A stretch of 64,000 nt of DNA from Rubrivivax sp. (GTDB taxonomy: Bacteria; Pseudomonadota; Gammaproteobacteria; Burkholderiales; Burkholderiaceae_C). Where the stretch lies: contig JAIXSE010000013.1 in NCBI GenBank assembly GCA_027484825.1, positions 62,001-126,000 on the forward strand. Direction: 5' to 3'. The position numbers and the translations under genes are program-made. Positions within the stretch are counted from its first letter, which is position 1; each line of letters opens with the position of its first letter. Positions 45,502 to 54,134 of this stretch are shown piece by piece. Under the pieces are notes generated by a model. It saw nothing but the letters and a program-made list of their open reading frames with translations. It did not search any database and was not told the origin of the DNA.

Positions 45502-45835
45502 TGGTCAGGCCTTTCAGGAGATGGCGTTTATTCGCCACTTTTGACCAGGCGGCATGGCCGGGGTGCGGCGCTTCCTTGAGTCTGACTGATCTTGCACCCG
45601 GGGTTTGACTCCGGATCGAGTTGATCGACAAGAAGACCGCCTGGTCTTCGGAAATTTCGCTCAGGTGGACAATGGCATCCACAGGGCACTCAGGCACACA
45701 CATGGCGCATTCAATGCAGCCGTCTGGATCAATGACAAGCATCTCGCCCGCATCAAAAAAACACTCCATCGGGCAGACCGCGACGCAGTCGGTATACCTG
45801 CATCGAATACAGGGTTCGGTGACTACGTAAGTCAT
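45494..45835 (-). CDS. fdxA: Seven-iron ferredoxin (FdxA type)
   Basis: A 113-residue ferredoxin. Cys9, Cys17 and Cys50 fit the [3Fe-4S] ligands, and Cys21, Cys40, Cys43 and Cys46 the [4Fe-4S] ligands of the Azotobacter FdI pattern; Cys12 and Cys25 are the usual free ones. Key blocks are CIRCRYTDCVAVCP and CIECAMCVPECP. ATG 45835 has GGAG five bases before it and begins MTYVVTEPC as in the family. Likely donor to an oxygenase or reductase; the operon partner is a secreted beta-sandwich protein, which gives no direct clue. Confidence 0.92.
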   Translation of the reverse strand: MTYVVTEPCIRCRYTDCVAVCPMECFFDAGEMLVIDPDGCIECAMCVPECPVDAIVHLSEISEDQAVFLSINSIRSQTPGARSVRLKEAPHPGHAAWSKVANKRHLLKGLTND

Positions 45836-45959
45836 CAGTTCTCCAGGGTCGATGTGAGGTCGCATTGAGCGACCACGCTACGCGAGCCCTCTGAGGCCGC
45901 GACGGGCGACTGTAATGGGCCTTGAACTGGTGATAAACAGTTGTCTCGTGGAGAGACTA

Positions 45960-45974
45960 TCTCGAATTTCGAGA
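45960..45974. promoter_or_regulatory. 15-bp palindrome in divergent ferredoxin/ABM promoter
   Basis: TCTCGAA-T-TTCGAGA, perfect seven-base arms around one base, between the divergent ferredoxin (45835) and ABM (46142) genes. The 306-bp gap has no other gene. A transcription-factor site is likely. Confidence 0.5.
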
Positions 45975-46141
45975 GGATCCCCACAGGCGACCAGTACGGT
46001 TCCGATCTCATGCTCACGGCATCCTGGACCCGGTTCGAAGCGTCAGAGTGTCCTTCAGGGATACATAGTGGTGCCAGCCGACAGGTTTCTTGGTGGGCAG
46101 TGGTCTCAGACAATCAGACTGCCGTCACCACCAACAGCCAT

Positions 46142-46495
46142 ATGTCCGCCCACATCACTTCGCACTTCACGCTCGAACTCACGCCGCAGGACTTTCCAGC
46201 GTTCCAGACATTGGTGTGCGAGATCGTCGCGTCGACGTCGCGCGAACCCGAAACACTGATCTACGAGTACTCAGTGAACAGTGACCACACCGTCGTTCAT
46301 ATTTTGGAGCGCTACCATCCCGACGGCGTTGTGAGTCATATCGAGGAGACGTTTGCGCCCTATGCAGAGCGATTTCTGAGCATGGCCCGGATCACCGGTC
46401 TCACCGTATATGGTGAGCCCAGTGCAGAAATTCGCAAACGCCTGGACGGGTTCGGCGCCGTCTATATGAACCCTGTAGCCGGTTTCTCACGCTGA
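46142..46495 (+). CDS. Small dimeric alpha/beta-barrel (ABM-like) protein
   Basis: A 117-residue ABM-domain protein: SHFTLELTPQDFPAFQTLVC opening, RE-PETLIYEYSVNSDHTVVH strands, ILERYHPDGVVSHIEE and a hydrophobic end. Members include quinol monooxygenases; no cofactor motif is visible. ATG 46142 is the natural domain start, although no clear ribosome site precedes it; the frame is open upstream to 45941. It lies on the plus strand opposite the ferredoxin operon and converges on the next LysR gene. Confidence 0.65.
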   Translation: MSAHITSHFTLELTPQDFPAFQTLVCEIVASTSREPETLIYEYSVNSDHTVVHILERYHPDGVVSHIEETFAPYAERFLSMARITGLTVYGEPSAEIRKRLDGFGAVYMNPVAGFSR

Positions 46496-46546
46496 GACGT
46501 ATTTCGAGAACACTGCCCGCCACGCGCGTCATCGCCAGGTCGTCAG

Positions 46547-47455
46547 TCAATCGAGTTCGCCTGCGGCACTCCGGGCGAGAAGGTGATCCACGATATACCG
46601 CACCCGCAGACTCAGGGTGGCCTTCTGATGCCACAGAACGTGCAGGTCTACTGCCGAACGACAGTGGGACGCCAGCACAGGGACGAGCCTTCCCATCTCC
46701 ACGTGCTGACGGACCAATGAACTCGGCATCTGACAGATACCGAATCCAGCCACGGCCGCCTCCATCATGGCTTCACCGTCGTTGAATCGATGGGTCGCCG
46801 GCGGCGACACCTGTACCATTCGCTCCCCGTCATTGAGCTCCCATTGCGTCGGTGGCCCGTTGAGACAGCCGACGATGCATCGGTGGCGGGCCAGGTCATC
46901 GATGGTGGCGGGCACCCCATGTACGGCCAGATAGGCGGGCGAGGCGCACAGCAGGCGCTGCTGTCGGCTGAGTCGACGGGCGACCAGTTGTGGACTGTCT
47001 CCCACCGGGCCGAAACGAACCACGACATCCACCTGTTCGGTCAACGGGTTGATGGTGGCGTCATTGAAGCTCATGGTCAGCGTCAAGGCCGGATGAGGGC
47101 GAGCGATTTCAAGCAGGATGGGCAGCAGCACACGCCGACCAAATGCAACCGGCATGTCCACGTGCACACGTCCCCGAATGGCGCCGCTTGCGGGCTTGAT
47201 TTGTGCCTCCGCCTCCGCGATGTCGTCCAGGGCCTGCGCACAGGTTCGAAAGTACTGCTCACCTTCGAATGTGAGCTTGAGCTGGCGTGTGGAACGGTGC
47301 AGCAGCTTGACGCCGAGACGTGTTTCCAGGCGGGTGACGCTTTTCCCCACCGCAGATTTTGTGAGCCCCAGCCGTTCGGCTGCCTGGGTAAAGCTTCCGG
47401 TGCGAACTGCCGCAACAAAAGCTTCGAGACCTGAGAGTGATTCGACGTCCGTCAT
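46547..47455 (-). CDS. LysR-family transcriptional regulator
   Basis: A 302-residue LysR protein (GSFTQAAERLGLTKSAVGKS, RSTRQLKLTFEGEQYF; effector from IRGRVHVDMPVAFGRRVLLP). Divergent from the tautomerase-nitroreductase pair at 47563 and likely its controller. The sequence belongs to the CrgA-like branch shared by several LysR genes in this window. Confidence 0.88.
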   Translation of the reverse strand: MTDVESLSGLEAFVAAVRTGSFTQAAERLGLTKSAVGKSVTRLETRLGVKLLHRSTRQLKLTFEGEQYFRTCAQALDDIAEAEAQIKPASGAIRGRVHVDMPVAFGRRVLLPILLEIARPHPALTLTMSFNDATINPLTEQVDVVVRFGPVGDSPQLVARRLSRQQRLLCASPAYLAVHGVPATIDDLARHRCIVGCLNGPPTQWELNDGERMVQVSPPATHRFNDGEAMMEAAVAGFGICQMPSSLVRQHVEMGRLVPVLASHCRSAVDLHVLWHQKATLSLRVRYIVDHLLARSAAGELD

Positions 47456-47562
47456 GCGAAGGATTGTGTCCCTCAGCGCTACGGTGAGTCAACTTCAAGC
47501 AGCTTTATAGAATTTGCGAGACCCAATAGCATGAGCTTTTCATCCATTTTGAAGGTTTGATC

Positions 47563-47775
47563 ATGCCCGTCGTTCGAGTGACATGGTTCGAAGGCAAGCA
47601 GCACGAGGCCAAAAAGGCAGTGGCTGCGGACATTACCCAAAGCATCGTCCGTCATACCGGCACGGACCCCAAGTACGTCTACGTGGTCTTTGAAGACGTG
47701 GCGCCGTCGGACTGGGCTGGCGAAGGCAAATTGTTTGGAGATGGCACACCCTCAACGAGCGGCAAGCCTGGCTGA
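47563..47775 (+). CDS. 4-oxalocrotonate-tautomerase-like protein
   Basis: A 70-residue tautomerase-family protein. After Met removal, Pro1 is the catalytic residue (MPVVRVTWFEGKQHEAKKAV). GAAGG with seven-base spacing precedes ATG 47563. The rest of the family pattern (KKAVAADITQSIVRHTGTDP, YVVFEDVAPSDW) fits the 4-OT group, which isomerises unsaturated keto acids of aromatic meta-cleavage. It is directly followed by a nitroreductase-family gene, 56 bases apart. Confidence 0.85.
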   Translation: MPVVRVTWFEGKQHEAKKAVAADITQSIVRHTGTDPKYVYVVFEDVAPSDWAGEGKLFGDGTPSTSGKPG

Positions 47776-47831
47776 GGCGGACTCACGCCCAGCCTCGACA
47801 CCCCTTCGAAACCGCTTTAGAAAGCTCACCG

Positions 47832-48446
47832 ATGTCGTCCATTGCCGAATTGATAAAGTCCCGTGCTTCAGCCAATAGCTACGACCCCTCCAAGCCGCTC
47901 ACTCGATACGAGATCGGCGATCTGGTGGAGCTGGCGACACATGCGCCAACTGCTTTCAACCTGCAAAACTGGCGCTTCATCGCTGTGTGCAGTGACGAAG
48001 CGAAGGCCAAACTTTTCCCACTGGCCTACAACCAGCAGAAGGTCCTCGACGCGTCCGTGACCTTCATTGTGTGCGGACTCCTCGGAGAGGATGCGCTCAT
48101 CGCCTCTTCCTTGAAACCGACGCTGGACGCGGGAATCATTGATCAGGCGACCTTCGATGGCTGGGTCGGTGCGGCTCAAGGCATGTATAAGGGCAACCCG
48201 TCACTGCAGCGTGACGAGGCGATTCGATCGGCCTCGTTGGCAGCGATGACCTTGATGTTGGCAGCACAAGACAAAGGGCTGGTGAGCTGCCCAATGATCG
48301 GCTTCAACCCAACAGCCGTGGCGCAGGCCTTCGGCTTGGGTGATGGCGAGGTGCCGGTCATGTTGATTACGGTTGGGCACACAGGTGGTGCGAACTGGCC
48401 TCCCAAGCCACGCAAGCCGGTAGCCGAAGTTCTCGCGGTGGTGTGA
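47832..48446 (+). CDS. Nitroreductase-family FMN oxidoreductase
   Basis: A 204-residue protein: IAELIKSRASANSYD start (Arg/Ser FMN contacts), THAPTAFNLQNWRF (the S/NPTAxNxQPWxF flavin motif), GLVSCPMIGFNPTAVAQAFG and final strand VPVMLITVGHTGG. It should reduce quinones, nitro compounds or enones with NAD(P)H. With the tautomerase and divergent LysR it forms a regulated unit, perhaps against electrophiles from aromatic breakdown. Confidence 0.88.
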   Translation: MSSIAELIKSRASANSYDPSKPLTRYEIGDLVELATHAPTAFNLQNWRFIAVCSDEAKAKLFPLAYNQQKVLDASVTFIVCGLLGEDALIASSLKPTLDAGIIDQATFDGWVGAAQGMYKGNPSLQRDEAIRSASLAAMTLMLAAQDKGLVSCPMIGFNPTAVAQAFGLGDGEVPVMLITVGHTGGANWPPKPRKPVAEVLAVV

Positions 48447-48647
48447 TTGAGGGCAGCTCGACACTGCCGAGTTGCCGACACAAGAGCCCTCTCTGGCATT
48501 CCACGTCATCGTAGACCCTCTGCAGGGCAGCGTAGCTCTGCACCTCCGCTCTGGTGATCAGCAACCGAGCCGCATGAACGTCGACCGTAGCGGCACGCAA
48601 CCGCCCGATCGACGCATCGAGCGTCTCCCGCCAACCGGCTTGAGGGC

Positions 48648-49529
48648 TCAACCAAAGGCCGCGATGGCGAAATCCAGAAAGCTCCGCAGCTTTGGTGTCA
48701 CCCGGCGATCCGGGGCATACACGATGTGCAGCGGCCGCGTGGGTACGCTGTAGTCGGGCAGGATGCACACCAAAGTCCCGCGGTCCAGCGCTTCCTTCAC
48801 AAGCTCGAGGGGCTGGAGCATGACCCCCAGACCCTGAATTGCCGCGCGCAGCAGAGGCTCTCCATGGTCCACCATAAGACGCCCAGACACCTGAACGGTT
48901 TCACGCCCCAGTGGACCGTCGAAGCACCATTCGGTACGCAGGGACGTATGCGAGAAACCCAGACACTCGTGATGGCGCAAGTCCGCCGGGCAACGCAGGG
49001 GTTCGTGGCGTTTCAGGTAGTGGGGTGATGCGCACGCGACTAGCTGATATGGCGCAAGCGCGCGGGCGATGAGGCCACTGTTTCGGAGCTCTCCGACGCG
49101 AAAAACCGCGTCGTATCCTTCTTCGATCAGATCGACCATGCGATTGGTCAGCGTCAGTTCCACTTCAACGTCTGGGTTCGCCGTCAGGTACTCTGGCAGC
49201 CGCTCTGCAAGCGTATGCATACCAAAGCTGACGGGTGCGTTCACACGAAGTCGGCCGCTGGGCGACGCCTTGGCCTGTGCTGCAAGCCCCTCGGCATCGG
49301 CCACCTCGGCAAGGATCAGCCGCGCTCGCTCGTAATAAGCCCGACCAAAATCCGTGAGGCTCTGCCGTCGGGTTGTTCGGTTGAGCAGCCTGACTCCGAG
49401 ATGCTGTTCCAGCGCAAGGACGTGTTTGCTCACAAATTGCGAAGAGAGCTGAAGGGCGTCTGCCGCCGCGCGGAACGAGCCAAGATCCACGACCTTCACG
49501 AAAACTGACATGCTGGTGAAACGGTCCAT
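48648..49529 (-). CDS. LysR-family transcriptional regulator
   Basis: A 293-residue LysR protein (GSFRAAADALQLSSQFVSKH, NRTTRRQSLTDFG; effector from GRLRVNAPVSFGMHTLAERL). Divergent from the exported alpha/beta hydrolase gene (start 49620) with a short palindrome in the gap; likely regulator of that gene. Confidence 0.88.
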   Translation of the reverse strand: MDRFTSMSVFVKVVDLGSFRAAADALQLSSQFVSKHVLALEQHLGVRLLNRTTRRQSLTDFGRAYYERARLILAEVADAEGLAAQAKASPSGRLRVNAPVSFGMHTLAERLPEYLTANPDVEVELTLTNRMVDLIEEGYDAVFRVGELRNSGLIARALAPYQLVACASPHYLKRHEPLRCPADLRHHECLGFSHTSLRTEWCFDGPLGRETVQVSGRLMVDHGEPLLRAAIQGLGVMLQPLELVKEALDRGTLVCILPDYSVPTRPLHIVYAPDRRVTPKLRSFLDFAIAAFG

Positions 49530-49581
49530 TCACAACCCATCGTGGACAAACTCGCGCTCAATTATGGATTTATCGCGGTTC

Positions 49582-49597
49582 AGTTTCCACTGAAACT
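49582..49597. promoter_or_regulatory. Inverted repeat in LysR/hydrolase divergent promoter
   Basis: AGTTTC-CACT-GAAACT, six-base perfect arms, between the divergent LysR and alpha/beta hydrolase genes. Confidence 0.4.
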
Positions 49598-49619
49598 TGA
49601 TGCCTTTGACCTGCACGCC

Positions 49620-50618
49620 ATGCTTGCTTTTGCTCGATCAGTCAGTGCGACGTTAGCCCTTGTGCTCGGCACCCATATTGTCAGCGCCGCTCCTGCTCTT
49701 GAGGTTGTGGGCCGCGATGTCCACTTCCCCCACCGAGTTGAGGGGTTGCCCACCAAGTTGTCTGACTTCAAGGGACTGCAGATCAACCGGTTCAAGACCA
49801 ACGACGGCGTCGAACTGGCATATTGGGAAGCCGGTAGCGGGCAGCCGCTGATCTTCATCCCCGGATGGTCGGCCAACGGTGCTGAGTACATCAATGTGAT
49901 GTACTTGCTGTCCAAGAAATACCACGTCTATGTCTTGGATCCCCGCAACCAAGGCCTGTCGCAAAGGGTCGCGTACGGCGGACGCATTGCCCGCTTCAGT
50001 GCAGACCTTAATGACATGGTCCAGCACCTCGGGCTGTCCTCTGCGGACTTCTGTGGTTGGTCCATGGGTGCCTCGGTGTTGTGGAGCTACCTCGATCTCT
50101 ACGGCACCGCAAAGGTGCGCAAGGTCGCATTCATCGATGAGCCGATCTCGATCTACAGCCACGCAGATTGGTCAGAGCGCCAGCGTCTGGACGCGGGGGC
50201 CATCACAAGTTCTGTAGAGCGCATGGTCGCCGCATTCACGGCGGGAGCGGCAACCAATGAGCTCTATGTGCGCTCTCAGGCGTTTGCACGGGCTCAGATG
50301 ACTGATTCGCCAGCATTTGTCAATTCAGAAGCTTTCGCCAACGCGGTCATACGCAATGACGTCGCGGCAATGCAGCTCGTGCTGTTCGACCACGCGATGA
50401 ACGACTGGAGAGACGTGGTCCAACACAAGATCACCGTTCCTGCAGCTATCTTCACCGGGGTCCACAGCGACTCGCTTGCCGGCCAACGTTGGCTGCATGG
50501 GGTCATCCCTAATTCGGAACTGCACGTCTACAGCAGCGAAGAGCAGGGGGACCACTTCCTCGCGTTCAAGAACCCCTTCAAGTTCACCCGGGACCTTTCG
50601 ACCTTCCTGGATAAGTGA
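49620..50618 (+). CDS. Exported alpha/beta hydrolase
   Basis: A 332-residue hydrolase with signal peptide (ARSVSATLALVLGTHIVSAA). The fold shows the oxyanion block FIPGWSANGAEYI, nucleophile Ser in CGWSMGASV, and the catalytic His in EQGDHFLAF. Ser distinguishes it from the HD-type enzyme at 25915. The ATG at 49620 is chosen for the signal peptide; an in-frame ATG at 49542 overlaps the palindrome. Lipase, peptidase or lactonase activities all occur in this fold. Confidence 0.82.
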   Translation: MLAFARSVSATLALVLGTHIVSAAPALEVVGRDVHFPHRVEGLPTKLSDFKGLQINRFKTNDGVELAYWEAGSGQPLIFIPGWSANGAEYINVMYLLSKKYHVYVLDPRNQGLSQRVAYGGRIARFSADLNDMVQHLGLSSADFCGWSMGASVLWSYLDLYGTAKVRKVAFIDEPISIYSHADWSERQRLDAGAITSSVERMVAAFTAGAATNELYVRSQAFARAQMTDSPAFVNSEAFANAVIRNDVAAMQLVLFDHAMNDWRDVVQHKITVPAAIFTGVHSDSLAGQRWLHGVIPNSELHVYSSEEQGDHFLAFKNPFKFTRDLSTFLDK

Positions 50619-50655
50619 CGTTTCGAGCTGCGCATAGCGATGGATCAACGGCGGG

Positions 50656-51555
50656 CTAATTGGGCCACGCCGGTTGACGGAAGGCCTGCACCAGAAACTC
50701 GATCGCGGCCTTGACCTTCGGCGGTACATGCTTCCTGGTGGGATAGACGGCATAAACGCCGAGCTCAACCGATCTGAACTCCGGCAGGACTTCCACGAGC
50801 GCGCCAGACAACAGGTCTGGGCCCACCAGGAATGTCGGCTGGAGCACGATGCCACGGCCCTGGCGTGCCGCTTCACAACACGTGTCCCCGCTATTGCACT
50901 TCATACGTGGCGAGACTTTCACTGTCTCTGGCCCCTTTGCTCCACTGAACTGCCACTGCTCTCCCATCGCCAAGAGCGTGTAGGTGATGACGTCATGATC
51001 AACGAGCTCTGAAGGGTGCTGCGGCACTCCTCGCCTCGCGAGGTAGTCTGGTGATGCACACAGGACCAGACGAGTGCTGGCGAGCTTGCGAGAGATCAGC
51101 GACGAGCTTGGCAACTGCGCAATCCGCACAGCCAGGTCGTAGCCATCCTCGACCAGATCGACCACCCTGTCTGACAGGGTGACATCGAGTGAGACCTTCG
51201 GGTGGAGCTGGAGAAAGGCGGGCCAGAGTGCAGACAGGTAAGCCATGCCGAAGCTCACCGGCACGTTGGCGCGTAGCAGCCCAGTCGCTTCCCCGGAATG
51301 CGCGGAGATCTCCAGCTCGGCCGCCTCGAGACTGGCAAGCAGTTCACGACAGCGATCGTTAAACACCTCCCCCTCTTCGGTCAGCGACAACTTGCGCGTG
51401 GTTCGGTGAAGCAAGCGCACACCCAATCGCATCTCCAAGTCCCCCACGAGCCGGGACACGGCGCTCTTTGAGGTGTCCAGCAGCTCAGCGGCCCTGACAA
51501 AGCTTCTTGCGTCAACGACGGCGACGAAAGCTCGCATTTCTTGAAACTTGTCCAC
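50656..51555 (-). CDS. LysR-family transcriptional regulator
   Basis: A 299-residue LysR protein (RSFVRAAELLDTSKSAVSRL, HRTTRKLSLTEEGEVF; effector from GLLRANVPVSFGMAYLSALW). The GTG at 51555 is chosen because GGAG precedes it by about five bases; an in-frame start at 51588 is possible. Divergent from the NADP-binding oxidoreductase gene at 51671, its likely target. Confidence 0.87.
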   Translation of the reverse strand: MDKFQEMRAFVAVVDARSFVRAAELLDTSKSAVSRLVGDLEMRLGVRLLHRTTRKLSLTEEGEVFNDRCRELLASLEAAELEISAHSGEATGLLRANVPVSFGMAYLSALWPAFLQLHPKVSLDVTLSDRVVDLVEDGYDLAVRIAQLPSSSLISRKLASTRLVLCASPDYLARRGVPQHPSELVDHDVITYTLLAMGEQWQFSGAKGPETVKVSPRMKCNSGDTCCEAARQGRGIVLQPTFLVGPDLLSGALVEVLPEFRSVELGVYAVYPTRKHVPPKVKAAIEFLVQAFRQPAWPN

Positions 51556-51670
51556 GTACTCTCCCACTTTGCAGGACAGTCTATACAAGAAACGGCTGTT
51601 TATCTTTGATTACCTCACTTCTACAGTTCATTCATGGCAGCGATTGGCTGTCACAACGCAAGGAAGAAAC

Positions 51671-52303
51671 ATGCAAATCACTGTTATCGGCGCCGGCAAC
51701 ATGGGCTCAGCATTCGTCAAGCAACTGGTTCGTGCGGGCCATCAAGTCAAGGTCACAGGCCGCGATTTCAGCAAGGCGCAGCAGGTGGCGGCTGCAAACC
51801 CTGGCGCCGTTGCCGTGGCGACTGCGGGTGCTGCGGATGCCTCGGATGTCGTAGTGCTGGCCACTGGATACGCGGATGCCGTCACTGCATTGAAGGCAGT
51901 GGGGAACCTTGACGGCAAGACAGTCATCGACATCACGAACCCGCTGACCGCGGACTACATGGGCCTGACCATCGGTCACGACACGTCTGCGGCGGAGGAG
52001 ATCGCGAAGGCCGTGCCGCAGGCCAGGATCGTCAAGGGCTTCAATACGGTGTTTGCGCAGGTCCTCGCCGAAGGGGCGGATCTCGGCAATGGCCAGAAGG
52101 TCAACGTGTTCCTGGCCAGCGACAACGCACAAGCGAAGGATTCCGCCAGTCTGGTGGCGGAAAGCATGGGCTTCATCGTTGTCGACGCCGGCCGCCTGAA
52201 TAACGCGCGCTATCTGGAGCCTGTGGCCGGCCTGAACATCTACCTGGGCTACGGCGCCGGGATGGGCACCGCAATGGCTCCCGCATGGATTCACAAGGCT
52301 TAA
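51671..52303 (+). CDS. NADP-dependent (F420-reductase-like) oxidoreductase
   Basis: A 210-residue Rossmann protein: QITVIGAGNMGSAFVKQLVR, VKVTGRDFSKAQQVAA, VVVLATGYADAV, TVIDITNPLTADYMG and IVKGFNTVFAQVLAEG. These match the NADPH-dependent F420 oxidoreductase-like family widespread in non-F420 bacteria, where the substrate is unknown, perhaps quinones or aldehydes. AGGAAGA seven bases before ATG 51671 fixes the start. LysR is divergent. Confidence 0.85.
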   Translation: MQITVIGAGNMGSAFVKQLVRAGHQVKVTGRDFSKAQQVAAANPGAVAVATAGAADASDVVVLATGYADAVTALKAVGNLDGKTVIDITNPLTADYMGLTIGHDTSAAEEIAKAVPQARIVKGFNTVFAQVLAEGADLGNGQKVNVFLASDNAQAKDSASLVAESMGFIVVDAGRLNNARYLEPVAGLNIYLGYGAGMGTAMAPAWIHKA

Positions 52304-52596
52304 GCGCGCGAGTAGCAGTGCGTTCGCTTGCGTGAGTGTCACAAGCGCGCCCGTTTTGGGAACACGCCTGCTGAGCGGAGCGACGGCAGAGCCTGAATTC
52401 GCTCCGCTCAATGGTTTTAGGGCTTCAACATGAACAACTGCTTCACCCGCGTAATGCGAACCGACGCCTCCCTCGTCCTCCTGGTTCTGCGCTTTGCAGG
52501 GGGGAAGATCTTCAGTGCCGCGGTGTCTCTGGCAACCAGCGGAGCGCGCCGCCGGACTTCCGACGGCCTGATGTCCCAAAAGTGATGGAGAGAACC

Positions 52597-53394
52597 ATGA
52601 CCAGACTCCCTAGTGTGTTTGTGTCGCACGGGGCTCCGTCGTTTGCGCTGGAGCCAGGCCAAGCGGGCCCGCGGCTTGCAGCCCTGGGTAGAGAGCTCCC
52701 GCGGCCCGAGGCGGTTCTGCTGGTTTCTCCCCACTGGATGACGCCTGATCCCATGGTCGGACTGGCCGCTCGTCCAGAGACCGTGCACGACTATGGCGGC
52801 TTCAGCACCGCACTGCGCCGTGTCCAGTATCCAGCACCTGGTCACCCTGAACTTGCCCGCCGGACCCTCCAACTCCTCCAGAAAGAAGGCTGGAACGCGA
52901 GAGGCTCTGAGCAGCGAGGACTCGACCACGGGGCCTGGGTGCCCATGCTGCACATGTACCCCGATGCAAATGTACCGATGTTCCAGGTCTCGCTCCCCGC
53001 AAAAGCCGATGCGCAAGCCGCCTGGTCATTCGGGCGGGCGCTTGCCCCCCTCTCGAGCGAGGGCGTTTTGATCGTGGGCTCGGGCAGCCTGACTCACAAC
53101 CTTTTCGAGTTCATGTACCGCGTCGTCGGCAATGAGCCATACGTGGCTCAGTTTGCAAACTGGGTCAAAGAGGCAGTAATCAGCAATGACCGCGATCGAC
53201 TGCTGCGCACACTGCTTGAAGCTCCTCAGGCTCGCCGAGCCCACCCCACAACTGAACACTTTTTACCGCTGCTGGTCGCTGCTGGCGCCGCTCCCAAAAC
53301 TTGGGAAGCCACGGTGATTGACGGCGGCATTGCACACGGTGTCCTGTCCATGGACGGCTACGTGTTTGGCCTGCCATCGTCATCGACGCGTTGA
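52597..53394 (+). CDS. Extradiol dioxygenase, DODA/YgiD type
   Basis: A 265-residue class III extradiol dioxygenase. Metal ligands and active-site blocks: FVSHGAPSFAL, GLDHGAWVPMLHMYPDANVP, SGSLTHNLFE and TEHFLPLLVA. The group includes plant 4,5-DOPA dioxygenase and bacterial YgiD, which open catechol-like rings. ATG 52597 follows GGAGA by about five bases; the frame goes back to 52411 without conserved sequence. It is nine bases upstream of the esterase gene, so the two are cotranscribed. Confidence 0.88.
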   Translation: MTRLPSVFVSHGAPSFALEPGQAGPRLAALGRELPRPEAVLLVSPHWMTPDPMVGLAARPETVHDYGGFSTALRRVQYPAPGHPELARRTLQLLQKEGWNARGSEQRGLDHGAWVPMLHMYPDANVPMFQVSLPAKADAQAAWSFGRALAPLSSEGVLIVGSGSLTHNLFEFMYRVVGNEPYVAQFANWVKEAVISNDRDRLLRTLLEAPQARRAHPTTEHFLPLLVAAGAAPKTWEATVIDGGIAHGVLSMDGYVFGLPSSSTR

Positions 53395-53403
53395 AAGACC
53401 CGA

Positions 53404-54030
53404 ATGTCAGATCTCATCGTTCAACAACCGGCGTCCCCGAGTGAAAACTCACGACTCCTTCTGATGTTCCACGGCGTTGGAGCGGACCCTGCCAATCTCG
53501 TGCCGCTGGGCCAGGCATTGGCGCCATCCCTCCCTGACGCCTGGATCGTCAGCGTAAGGTCCCCGTTTGCCAGTGACCTTCGCCGAGGTTGGCAATGGTT
53601 CTCCATCAACGGAATCACTGAGGAGTCAAGGCCGGGCCGGATCGCCGCTGTGATGCCGCATTTCAAGGAGACTGTCCTCGCATGGCAAAAACGTACCGGC
53701 ATTCCGGCGCATCGGACCGCGCTGCTTGGTTTCTCCCAGGGCTCCAACATGGCGCTGGCATCGACGCAAGAGGAACCGATGCTCGCGAGACAGATATTTT
53801 CCATTGCAGGGCGCTTCGCACAGCCGCCCACTCGGGGCCATGAGGGCCAATGGATTCATCTGCTCCACGGCGATCGCGATCCGATCATGGCCACCTCACA
53901 TTCGGTTGAGGGTGCCGCACAACTTTGGGCGCTCGACCTGAAGGCTTCGCTCGATGTATTCCCCGGCTTGGACCACGCGATCGATGGACGAGTTGTGGAC
54001 AAGATTCGCAGCTACCTCAACGACGCCTGA
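53404..54030 (+). CDS. Carboxylesterase/phospholipase-type alpha/beta hydrolase (YpfH-like)
   Basis: A 208-residue cytosolic hydrolase. LLMFHGVGADPANLVPLGQA start, nucleophile Ser in LLGFSQGSNMAL, Asp in LHGDRDPIM, and His in FPGLDHAID. The size and GFSQG motif fit acyl-protein-thioesterase/carboxylesterase-like proteins such as YpfH. Directly after the DODA-type dioxygenase gene (nine bases), it could hydrolyse ester forms of the dioxygenase substrate. Confidence 0.85.
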   Translation: MSDLIVQQPASPSENSRLLLMFHGVGADPANLVPLGQALAPSLPDAWIVSVRSPFASDLRRGWQWFSINGITEESRPGRIAAVMPHFKETVLAWQKRTGIPAHRTALLGFSQGSNMALASTQEEPMLARQIFSIAGRFAQPPTRGHEGQWIHLLHGDRDPIMATSHSVEGAAQLWALDLKASLDVFPGLDHAIDGRVVDKIRSYLNDA

Positions 54031-54134
54031 TTCGTCCATGCAGGCGTAACCAGGCATGCCAGGATGGCGATCGTGAAAACGGGCCGCCCTACCTAAATAT
54101 TGATCTCCAACCACCATCACCGAGAAACTGAAAA

